Shown in pieces: positions 1 to 5,211 of a stretch of DNA of 5,211 nt. The stretch spans positions 1-5,211 of the forward strand of contig JAPOON010000113.1 in assembly GCA_026713405.1 (NCBI GenBank), read 5' to 3'. The position numbers and the translations under genes were made by a program. The stretch is from Gammaproteobacteria bacterium. GTDB taxonomy: Bacteria; Pseudomonadota; Gammaproteobacteria; Pseudomonadales; Azotimanducaceae_A. How positions within the stretch are numbered: the first letter of the stretch is position 1; each line of letters starts with the position of its first letter. Below the pieces are notes generated by a model, which saw nothing but the letters and a program-made list of their open reading frames with translations, was not told the origin of the DNA and did not search any database.

Positions 1-573
1 CGGGAGGGCATCGTCCGTCAGGGCATCGATGACGCCAAGCTCCAGAGCTTCGGGCGCTGTCAGTACCTGTGCCGTTGCCAGCAGCCGGAGGGCTGGCGCC
101 GAACCGATGCGTTCCATGAGATCCGGGCCGCCTCCCCAGGCGGTCGTGATGTTCAGCGTGCCCTGCAGGAAACCGATGCTGGAGCCCGGTGTGGCCAAGC
201 GGAAATCGCAGGCCATGGCCAGCTCCGCGCCGCCACCCAGAGCCGTGCCGTTGAGGACAGCGACCACCGGGACGGGAAAATTCCGGATGGCATCCAGGGC
301 GGACCTCGCGACCTCCGACATGTTCCTGGTGTCTTCGACGGTTCGCACGGCGTCCAATTCTCTCAGGTCGCCGCCGGCCGCAAAGCTCTTCTCCCCGGAC
401 CCGGTAACGGTTGCGGCCCTGAGGCCGTGATCCCGGGCACGGGTCTCGAATACGCTGCGAATCTCCCCGAGAACCTGCATGCTCAGTGCGTTTCTCTTCG
501 CTTCCCGATCGATGGTGACGGAAAGTACGCCGGGCCGTTCAGAGACGATCAGGTGCTGGAATGGGCTGCCCAT
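1..573 (-). CDS. Enoyl-CoA hydratase/isomerase (crotonase) family protein, C-terminus cut by window edge
   Basis: A cytoplasmic acyl-CoA enzyme of the crotonase superfamily. The reading frame is open from ATG at 573 to the left edge, giving 191 residues. Family members are usually about 260, so roughly 70 C-terminal residues are missing. Visible landmarks: the N-terminal beta-strand VLSVTIDREAKRNALS (16-31), the CoA/oxyanion segment FAAGGDL (64-70), and the core GTALGGGAELAMACDFRLAT (109-128). This ATG is the only start: the frame upstream runs back to a TAA without another ATG. A weak GGGGA lies about 7 bases before it. Glu117 matches the first catalytic Glu of classical hydratases (Glu144 in rat crotonase). 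By ungapped alignment from memory the second (Glu164) is Gln137. The stretch ACDFRLATP plus AWGG (145-148) recalls ethylmalonyl-CoA decarboxylase (ECHDC1-like) proteins. Superfamily is secure; hydratase, isomerase or decarboxylase activity is open. It follows the IclR gene on the same strand after a 210-base gap. Confidence 0.93.
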   Translation of the reverse strand, partial: MGSPFQHLIVSERPGVLSVTIDREAKRNALSMQVLGEIRSVFETRARDHGLRAATVTGSGEKSFAAGGDLRELDAVRTVEDTRNMSEVARSALDAIRNFPVPVVAVLNGTALGGGAELAMACDFRLATPGSSIGFLQGTLNITTAWGGGPDLMERIGSAPALRLLATAQVLTAPEALELGVIDALTDDALP

Positions 574-734
574 TCGAGTTCCCCGCGTTGCGATCCGGCT
601 GGTCCGGGAACGAGGTCTTGGGTTCCGGTTGGAAAGAGGCCTGGTGAAGCACGCAGCCGGTGTCCGATTTGAGAGCCGGGGAGTTTAACATCGCCCCGAA
701 AGTACATCTTCGCGGCGATTGGATGGTTTGCGGA

Positions 735-760
735 GGCTGCGCTGCAGCCGCCAACGGCGG
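735..760 (-). other. Two overlapping small hairpins just after the IclR stop codon
   Basis: Within the 210-base gap 574-783 there are two mutually exclusive short inverted repeats: GGCTGC-GCT-GCAGCC (735-749, 6-bp stem) and CCGCC-AAC-GGCGG (748-760, 5-bp stem). They lie 24-49 bases beyond the end of the regulator gene. Neither is followed by a T-tract in the direction of transcription, so neither is a convincing intrinsic terminator. They might weaken or pause readthrough into the crotonase gene, or be chance in GC-rich DNA. No convincing promoter, RNA gene or small ORF with a good ribosome site was seen elsewhere in the gap. Confidence 0.3.
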
Positions 761-783
761 TCGGTGACTTGCCGGATACGCGG

Positions 784-1593
784 TCATCGCGCCGGTTGCC
801 AGCCGTCGAGGAGCAGCGCCGAGACCTCGTCCCGCAGCCGGAGCATCCGGGATGTCATGGTGGAAACGCCTGCCGCCTCGATCGTTTCGCTGATGCCGAG
901 AGCCACCATGCTGTGTGTCATGCGGCCGGCCCGGTTCAGGAACGGCACGGCCATCAGGGTGATGCCGCTGATGTAGCAGCTCCGGTCGATGGCGTAGCCG
1001 TCCAGGCGTGCCTGCTCGACCTCCCGCAACCATTGATCGAAAGGCGGCGGATTGTCCCACCTGAGCGCATCGAAGCGCGCGCGAAGCTCGACTTCTCCGA
1101 CCTCGTGGAGGTTGATTGCGGCATGGCATCTGCCCGTCGAAGCGATGAGTGCCGGAAAGCGGCTGCCGAGTTCGACGTGCAGGCGCACCGGCAGTGGCGC
1201 GCGCGAAATTGCCACCACGACCATGTGGCCCTGCGCGGTTAACCGGGTTGCCATTGCCGTGGCCCCGAAGTCGAGGGACAGCTCCGTCAACCTCGGCTCG
1301 ATCAGTTGCGCGAAGCCGTTTCGCTGAATCGCATCGCGGGCGATGGGCAAAATACCGATGCCCACCGAGTAGCGCTTGGTGTGGCGATCGAACTCGACCA
1401 GACCCTCATCGGTGAGTACGCGCAGGATGTGCAGGCAGGTGCTCGGCACCAGGCCGAGTTCCCGCGCGATCCGGCTCACGCCGGCCGGCTCGGCCGACCT
1501 TCCGAGAAGGCGCAGAATCGCCACCGCGCGGCTGACCGCCGGAACCTGGCGGCGCCGTGTGCCCGGTGTCTCGTCCAAAGGTGCAGACTCCAC
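784..1593 (-). CDS. IclR-family transcriptional regulator
   Basis: A one-component DNA-binding regulator of 269 residues, normal for the family (about 250-280). Residues 17-86 form the N-terminal winged helix-turn-helix: VPAVSRAVAILRLL (17-30), the helix pair GVSRIARELGLVPSTCLHIL (38-57), then the wing LVEFDRHTKRYSVG (65-78). From about residue 95 to the end is the IclR effector-binding domain, including STGRCHAAI and later SCYISGITLMAVPFLNRAG, which match the family pattern of a small-molecule pocket. The GTG start at 1593 is chosen because it leaves the complete HTH; later starts would cut into helix 1. There is no Shine-Dalgarno sequence before it, but a strong promoter places the transcript start only a few bases upstream, suggesting leaderless translation. 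It is divergent from the TonB-dependent receptor, the usual arrangement for a local regulator, which probably also controls its own gene. Whether it represses or activates, and its effector, cannot be read from the sequence. Confidence 0.95.
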   Translation of the reverse strand: MESAPLDETPGTRRRQVPAVSRAVAILRLLGRSAEPAGVSRIARELGLVPSTCLHILRVLTDEGLVEFDRHTKRYSVGIGILPIARDAIQRNGFAQLIEPRLTELSLDFGATAMATRLTAQGHMVVVAISRAPLPVRLHVELGSRFPALIASTGRCHAAINLHEVGEVELRARFDALRWDNPPPFDQWLREVEQARLDGYAIDRSCYISGITLMAVPFLNRAGRMTHSMVALGISETIEAAGVSTMTSRMLRLRDEVSALLLDGWQPAR

Positions 1594-1597
1594 GTTT

Positions 1598-1613
1598 ATT
1601 GTCTATATACAAT
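1598..1613. promoter_or_regulatory. Candidate operator: ATTGT-N6-ACAAT near-palindrome
   Basis: The 16-base stretch ATTGTCTATATACAAT is symmetric at 14 of 16 positions; only the C1603/T1608 pair fails. It covers the -10 box and probable transcription start of the IclR gene and ends 4 bases from that gene's start codon. A dimeric regulator bound here would block its own promoter. Assignment to this IclR protein is inference from position; some GntR-type operators look similar (TTGT..ACAA). Confidence 0.5.
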
Positions 1614-1632
1614 CAGTGGCGGATATTGACAA
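1604..1632 (-). promoter_or_regulatory. Sigma-70-type promoter for the IclR gene
   Basis: On the minus strand: -35 TTGTCA (1632-1627), a 17-base spacer, and -10 TATATA (1609-1604), which is close to consensus with ideal spacing. The expected start is near 1597, about 4 bases before the GTG codon at 1593, so the transcript would be essentially leaderless. Its -35 box overlaps that of the divergent receptor promoter. Confidence 0.65.
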
Positions 1633-1636
1633 CAAT
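1625..1636. promoter_or_regulatory. Second small palindrome ATTG-ACAA-CAAT over the shared -35 region
   Basis: ATTG and CAAT arms flank a 4-base centre. The outer bases resemble those of the 1598-1613 palindrome (TATTG...ACAATC in both), with a centre that is 4 bases shorter. It lies exactly on the shared -35 elements and could be a second, weaker regulator site. It is short enough to be chance. Confidence 0.25.
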
Positions 1637-1655
1637 CCAGGCAATCGTCTACGGT
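1626..1655 (+). promoter_or_regulatory. Probable promoter for the TonB-dependent receptor gene
   Basis: A perfect consensus -35 TTGACA (1626-1631) is followed after 18 bases by TACGGT (1650-1655), a poor -10 that keeps only T1, A2 and T6. A weak -10 beside a perfect -35 is compatible with a promoter needing an activator or derepression. The start would fall near 1662, leaving a leader of about 30 bases before the receptor ATG. Confidence 0.45.
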
Positions 1656-1678
1656 CGTACACGGTCATCGGTAACTTT

Positions 1679-1685
1679 GAGGGGA
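1679..1685 (+). promoter_or_regulatory. Ribosome binding site of the TonB-dependent receptor gene
   Basis: The purine run GAGGGGA lies 8 bases before ATG 1694. It fixes the start of the receptor, because the same frame stays open for about 106 codons upstream, through the divergent region and into the antisense of the IclR gene. Confidence 0.75.
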
Positions 1686-1693
1686 GAGCCGAG

Positions 1694-3949
1694 ATGAGAA
1701 TCCGACCAATCCTTGATGCTGTATCTGCATCGCGATACCTACTTTTCTGCCTCGCACTGTCAGTGTCTGTCCCGGCCTTCGGGACAGAAGGATCATCGGG
1801 CGCAGTGCTGGAGGAGGTGCTGGTCACCGCAACCAAGAAAGCGTCTGCCGAAGCGGCGCAGGGCGTGCCCGTTTCGATCACCGCACTCTCGGGCAATCAA
1901 CTGGAGGTCGCGCGGGTGGAAACGATCAGCGACATCGGCCTGCTGGTCCCCAATGCGCAGCTGCAGCCGCACGGAACGGTCGCGAACGGCACACTGTTCA
2001 ACATCCGGGGAATCGGCACGTCGTCCAGTATTCCATCCGACGACCCGGCCGTCGGCGTCTTTGTCGACGGCGTGATCGTGGCGCTGCTCAACGGGCAGAA
2101 CCTCGATACCTTCGACCTGGAGTCGGCGGAGATTCTGCGAGGGCCCCAGGGCACGCTGTTCGGGCGCAACGTCACCGCGGGCGCCGTGCTGCTGCGCACG
2201 GAGCGGCCAAGCTTTGAACCTTCCGGTGCGGTACGTCTGACCACAGGTACCGACGGCCGGCTGGACGGGGGATTCAAGGTGACCGGGACGATGGTTCCCG
2301 ACGTGCTGGCGGGCAGGCTCAGCGTGCACTACAAGAGTGTCGACGGCTACTACAGGAACCGCTTCGACGGGCCGCAGCCGGGATTGATTCTGGGGCGGGA
2401 GAACGAGTTGAGCGGCAAGTTCGGCGAAAACGAGACGCTGATCATACGCCCGTCGTTGCGCTGGACCCCGACCGAGGCGGCAACCATCGATCTGATCGCC
2501 GAGTTCTCCGATACCGAAGGGGACGGCGGCGTCGCCTTCACGGCGATCCGCACCGGCAGGGGGCTGCACCTGCCGGACCTCGATGGCGACGCCCAGGACA
2601 TCGTTGCCGACACGGACGGGATCAACGAGTACGACTACACCAGCGTGGTCCTGGATGCGAACTGGGATACGGGCAACGGCACGTTCACCTGGCTCTCCGG
2701 CTATCGGGAAATGGACCAGTACAACGTGGTGGATGCCGACGGCGCCGGCGAAGACATATTCGTGTTCCTGTCCAATCCGGTTCAGGAACAGTTCACCCAG
2801 GAAGCCCGCTGGTCCGGCACACCGTTCAACGATGCGGTGGAGACGACGCTGGGCGTCTACTACTTCTGGCAGGAGGTCGACTACCTCGAAGGGCGCCACA
2901 TCTTCGCCGACCTGCTGGGGTCGCCTTTCCTGCAGGGTCTTGGCGGGATCGTCGATCACGACGCAATCGGGGTCTTCGGCGCGGTGAACTGGCGGATCGA
3001 CCCGCAATGGACCGTAAACGTCGGCCTGCGCTGGACGGACGAGGAGAAGGAAGCCGACATCACCGTGGGCTCGACCTGCGATGCGGCGGCGCGCGTCTGC
3101 GATTTCGGGTTCAACGACTCGGAGCAGTGGTCGAACCTGAGCCCCTCGGTGACGATTCAGTACTTTTCCTCGGAAGACACCCAGTGGTACGGGTCGTATC
3201 GCCGCGGTTTTCGCAGCGGCGGCTTCAATATCCGCAACTCCAGCGCCTTCGTCGTGTCGCCCAAATACGATGAGGAAGTGGTGGACTCGTTCGAGGTCGG
3301 CATGAAGTCGGACGTCAACGACAGCCTGCGCCTGAATGTCGCCGTGTTCCACGCCACCTTCGACGATCTGCAACGCATCGTAGTGCAGCCCGACGCATCG
3401 CAGCGTGTGCAGAACGCAGCGAAGGCGCGTTTCGTCGGCGTGGAGTTCGAGGCCTTCTGGCGGGTTACCGACCGCTTCTCGCTGAGCGGCAATCTGGGCA
3501 TTCAGGACGGCGAATACAAGGACCTGGATCCCGGCGCGCTGGTCGGGTTCAACAACGGGCGCCTGGGCTCGCAACTGGTTGCCGGCGGCTTCCCGCCGCT
3601 CGAAGCCGACGAGTTCCTGCTGCTGGCGGAGAAGAGCGGAACGCTTGTCGCGATGGTCGACCAGCCCCTGGGCGATGCCGGTTACCTGGCCTTTCGCGGG
3701 TCGGTCAGCTACCACGACGACCGCCCCGGCACCGGCAACGCCTCCAATACGGTCATCATGGACGACTACTGGACGATGGACGCGAGTGTGCGCTTCGTCT
3801 CCGCGGACGACCGCTGGGAAGTGACGGCGTTCGGCAAGAACATCAACGACGCGGAAATCCAGCTCAATACCACCGATATCGGCCTGTTCACCACCTTCAA
3901 CCCCCATTGGGGGAGCCGGTACGGGCTTGAGGTTCAGTATCGATTCTAG
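1694..3949 (+). CDS. TonB-dependent outer-membrane receptor
   Basis: An outer-membrane active transporter of 751 residues, energised by TonB-ExbB-ExbD. Residues 1-30 are a signal peptide: a basic start (MRIR), hydrophobic core LLFCLALSV (16-24), and cleavage near VPAFG. The TonB box VLEEVLVTAT follows at 38-47. The plug domain runs from about 50 to 170 and carries the family signatures FNIRGIG (102-108), VGVFVDGV (120-127), LRGPQGTLFGRN (148-159) and the TAGAV segment (161-165). The rest is the 22-strand barrel, with alternating aromatic strands and YRRGFRSGGFNIR in the late barrel, ending in VQYRF with the terminal Phe expected for insertion by the BAM complex. Two cysteines seven residues apart (462 and 469) sit in a probable loop. 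The start is ATG 1694, backed by a good ribosome site and the signal peptide. No FecA-like N-terminal signalling domain is present, so regulation is more likely through the divergent IclR protein. Substrate unknown; the context suggests a carbon compound rather than a siderophore. Confidence 0.97.
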   Translation: MRIRPILDAVSASRYLLFCLALSVSVPAFGTEGSSGAVLEEVLVTATKKASAEAAQGVPVSITALSGNQLEVARVETISDIGLLVPNAQLQPHGTVANGTLFNIRGIGTSSSIPSDDPAVGVFVDGVIVALLNGQNLDTFDLESAEILRGPQGTLFGRNVTAGAVLLRTERPSFEPSGAVRLTTGTDGRLDGGFKVTGTMVPDVLAGRLSVHYKSVDGYYRNRFDGPQPGLILGRENELSGKFGENETLIIRPSLRWTPTEAATIDLIAEFSDTEGDGGVAFTAIRTGRGLHLPDLDGDAQDIVADTDGINEYDYTSVVLDANWDTGNGTFTWLSGYREMDQYNVVDADGAGEDIFVFLSNPVQEQFTQEARWSGTPFNDAVETTLGVYYFWQEVDYLEGRHIFADLLGSPFLQGLGGIVDHDAIGVFGAVNWRIDPQWTVNVGLRWTDEEKEADITVGSTCDAAARVCDFGFNDSEQWSNLSPSVTIQYFSSEDTQWYGSYRRGFRSGGFNIRNSSAFVVSPKYDEEVVDSFEVGMKSDVNDSLRLNVAVFHATFDDLQRIVVQPDASQRVQNAAKARFVGVEFEAFWRVTDRFSLSGNLGIQDGEYKDLDPGALVGFNNGRLGSQLVAGGFPPLEADEFLLLAEKSGTLVAMVDQPLGDAGYLAFRGSVSYHDDRPGTGNASNTVIMDDYWTMDASVRFVSADDRWEVTAFGKNINDAEIQLNTTDIGLFTTFNPHWGSRYGLEVQYRF

Positions 3950-4015
3950 GCGCCGGAGCTTTACGCGACTGATAACCTGGAATCGGTTGGATGGAGTAGC
4001 GATACTTGATTTCCG

Positions 4016-4047
4016 TGTCGGAGCGGGCCGTCTGCCCGCGCCGGACA
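4016..4047 (+). other. Imperfect GC-rich hairpin between receptor and cupin genes
   Basis: The core stem GCGGGC (4023-4028) pairs perfectly with GCCCGC (4034-4039) around a 5-base loop, CGTCT. The stem then extends through GG/CC (4020-4021 with 4041-4042) and TGTC/GACA (4016-4019 with 4044-4047), with one A/G mismatch and one bulged G: 12 base pairs in all. No T-run follows, so it is not a standard intrinsic terminator. It lies in the 122-base gap 3950-4071 just before the cupin start and may stabilise the receptor mRNA 3' end or moderate expression downstream. No good promoter was found in this gap, which favours co-transcription. Confidence 0.45.
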
Positions 4048-4071
4048 TGACAGATGGGGGAAAAGAAAGGG

Positions 4072-4782
4072 ATGAAGCGGCTCGTTGCGCTCCTGCTCGC
4101 CGGGGCAATGCTGGGCTACTTCGGCGGCCTGGTAACGGAGGCCGACACAGCCCCGGCCGCTGAAAGCGCGCAATCCGCAGCGCCGGGCGATTCCGACCTG
4201 CCGCCCCCCATCCCCCCGGTTGCCAACCCGCCGCTGTACCCCGACCCGCCAAACCGCCCGATGCACTGGACGGTAAGCGAGATCGCCGAACTCTACGATA
4301 AGCGCCTGGCCTGGATACGTGCCGGCGGCAGCCCGCGCGATCCGAGGGACGGGCCTCCCTTTGACGGCCAGTTTTTCCGTACGCACCTGATTCATGTGCT
4401 CGGCCGGACCACCTTCGACCTTCCGCGGCCGTCCAACATCATCGGGGTCATGAGCCGCCACGACGATGCCGACCTGCACGAAGGGGTCTCCGATTTCTAC
4501 GTCCTGGCGGGCGGGGCGGGCCGGATTGCCGCCGGCGGCTACATTGAGAACCGGCAACAGGGGAGGGTGCCGTACTACCCCGAGACCCCTAGCGTGCTGT
4601 TGCCCGGCGAGTTCAACGGCCAACCCATTCGGGATGCCACCTTGTTTGACGTCCAGCCCGGCGACTGGGTGGCGATTCCTCCGAACGTTGCGCACGCACC
4701 CGGATTCGAACCGAACGAGTATCTGATGTACGCGATATTGAAGGTCAATGTCGGTCTGTATCCGCAGAACGCGATGTACTAG
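4072..4782 (+). CDS. Exported or membrane-anchored cupin-domain protein
   Basis: A 236-residue protein with a single C-terminal cupin fold. Residues 1-24 are basic then hydrophobic (MKRLVALLLAGAMLGYFGG), a signal peptide or uncleaved N-terminal anchor, so the protein should act in the periplasm. A Pro/Ala-rich linker (25-63) follows, then a helical-looking segment starting HWTVSEI (65-71) and ending RTH (103-105). The cupin core has motif 1 around H130, H136, E137 and D141, then FYVLAGGAG. Motif 2 is GDWVAIPPNVAH, ending at H208. The usual PxGxxH glycine is Asn. H130/H136, E137 or D141, and H208 are the likely metal or ligand contacts. Start 4072 is preferred over an in-frame ATG at 4054 because it gives a classical signal peptide and has GGGGGA at 4056-4061 upstream. 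It follows the receptor by 122 bases and precedes a paralogue by 4 bases. Specific function unrecognised; enzyme or binding protein are both possible. Confidence 0.85.
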   Translation: MKRLVALLLAGAMLGYFGGLVTEADTAPAAESAQSAAPGDSDLPPPIPPVANPPLYPDPPNRPMHWTVSEIAELYDKRLAWIRAGGSPRDPRDGPPFDGQFFRTHLIHVLGRTTFDLPRPSNIIGVMSRHDDADLHEGVSDFYVLAGGAGRIAAGGYIENRQQGRVPYYPETPSVLLPGEFNGQPIRDATLFDVQPGDWVAIPPNVAHAPGFEPNEYLMYAILKVNVGLYPQNAMY

Positions 4783-4786
4783 GACG

Positions 4787-5211
4787 ATGGCGACGGTCGA
4801 CACGATTTGGCGAACCCGGGCGGCTTCCGTGGCCGCGCTTGTGATTGGCCTGTGCGGGGGATACGCGGCATACACGGTGAACGCCGGGCAGGCCGCAACG
4901 TCGGCGTCGCAAGAGGAGGTCGGCCCCTATCCGCCTCCGCCAACCTGGGAAACCGCGATGCCCGCGGTGCGGATCGCGCGCGAGGTCCGCACGCTCTGGC
5001 CCAATCAGCCGACGCAGGCGACACACTGGTCCATCGACGACATCCGGCGGGCGCACGAGACGCTGGCAGAGGCGGAACGGGCCGGGCGGACCATGGACCC
5101 GAACGACACGCTGCACGACTTTCCCTACTGGACTCGCACCCATTCCCTGTTCATCCGCCACGTTCCCGCACATGCCGAGGGCGACACGGCCGAGCAGCAC
5201 CTGGGCTACGC
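4787..5211 (+). CDS. Second N-terminally anchored cupin-like protein, C-terminus cut by window edge
   Basis: The frame is open from ATG 4787 to the right edge: 141 complete codons. The layout matches the preceding gene. A hydrophobic segment AASVAALVIGLCGGYAAYTV (12-31) is followed by a Gln/Ala/Pro-rich linker with YPPPP, a helical segment starting HWSIDDI (80-86), and RTH (117-119). What looks like the first cupin strand region then follows, with H138 in AEQH near the cut. The HW-to-RTH distance is 36 residues here against 37 in the neighbour, and both contain RAG and DPxD between them, which supports paralogy. The start lies 4 bases after the neighbour's TAG with only a poorly spaced AGGA, so translation is probably coupled. 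The Cys in IGLC does not fit a lipobox. The cupin core itself is mostly beyond the window, so the fold is inferred from the paralogue. Confidence 0.75.
   Translation, partial: MATVDTIWRTRAASVAALVIGLCGGYAAYTVNAGQAATSASQEEVGPYPPPPTWETAMPAVRIAREVRTLWPNQPTQATHWSIDDIRRAHETLAEAERAGRTMDPNDTLHDFPYWTRTHSLFIRHVPAHAEGDTAEQHLGY

Noticed and set aside
29..430. Plus-strand open frame of 133 codons at the left end
   Set aside because: It is the antisense shadow of the crotonase gene, whose minus-strand translation has clear family motifs.
539..1129. Minus-strand open frame of 196 codons spanning the gap between the IclR and crotonase genes
   Set aside because: It overlaps the IclR coding sequence in another frame, its composition is Arg/Pro/Ala-rich without motifs, and no ribosome site supports it.
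1376..1693. Upstream in-frame extension of the receptor reading frame
   Set aside because: The extension runs antisense to the IclR HTH and across the divergent promoters. ATG 1694 has a good ribosome site followed directly by a signal peptide.
3978..4006. Possible separate promoter for the cupin genes (GATACT at 4001-4006 as a -10 box)
   Set aside because: No -35-like hexamer lies 16-18 bases upstream, so the match is no better than chance.
4054..4071. Alternative ATG adding six residues (MGEKKG) to the first cupin protein
   Set aside because: The start at 4072 gives a standard signal peptide, and the G-rich run just after 4054 works better as its ribosome site. The alternative is not excluded.
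1793..4252. An 819-codon open frame on the minus strand, opposite the receptor gene
   Set aside because: It mirrors the receptor codons in GC-rich DNA: the translation is rich in Arg, Gly, Ala, Val and Pro, shows no domain I recognise, and overlaps a gene with unambiguous TonB-receptor signatures.
4847..4858. Possible lipobox (IGLC) in the second cupin-like protein
   Set aside because: The residue before Cys is Leu rather than Gly, Ala or Ser, so it does not fit a lipoprotein signal; a plain membrane anchor or signal peptide is more likely.
3961..4875. Minus-strand open frame of 304 codons opposite the cupin gene
   Set aside because: It is antisense to a protein with a recognisable signal peptide and cupin motifs, and has no domain of its own.

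Overview
This window reads as a piece of a GC-rich Gram-negative genome, most likely a proteobacterium. The main evidence is a complete outer-membrane TonB-dependent receptor of the 'EEVLVTA' type, common in sphingomonad-like and marine/soil gammaproteobacterial catabolic loci. The lineage cannot be fixed from this sequence alone. No tRNA, rRNA, CRISPR array, insertion sequence or phage gene was seen.

Layout. Two genes run leftward: a crotonase-superfamily (enoyl-CoA hydratase/isomerase-like) gene cut by the left edge (573 to 1), and a complete IclR-family regulator (1593 to 784). Three genes run rightward: a complete TonB-dependent receptor (1694-3949), a complete small exported or membrane-anchored cupin-fold protein (4072-4782), and the start of a second protein of the same architecture (from 4787, cut by the right edge). 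The last two are separated by only 4 bases and look like diverged tandem paralogues. Neither truncated gene reaches its natural end here.

The 100-base divergent region (1594-1693) is the control centre. A consensus TTGACA (-35 for the receptor) overlaps a TTGTCA (-35 for the regulator) on the other strand. The regulator promoter (TTGTCA, 17 bases, TATATA) is strong and would start transcription only a few bases before the GTG start codon, so the mRNA would be almost leaderless. A near-palindrome ATTGT-N6-ACAAT lies over that -10 box and is a natural candidate operator for the IclR protein.

Inference on how the parts work together: the receptor would import a scarce, bulky or poorly diffusible compound across the outer membrane. 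The exported cupin-like proteins could bind or transform it in the periplasm, the crotonase would act on a CoA-linked intermediate in the cytoplasm, and the IclR protein would sense the substrate or a product. The substrate is unknown. The least explained part is the tandem pair of N-terminally anchored cupin-like proteins.
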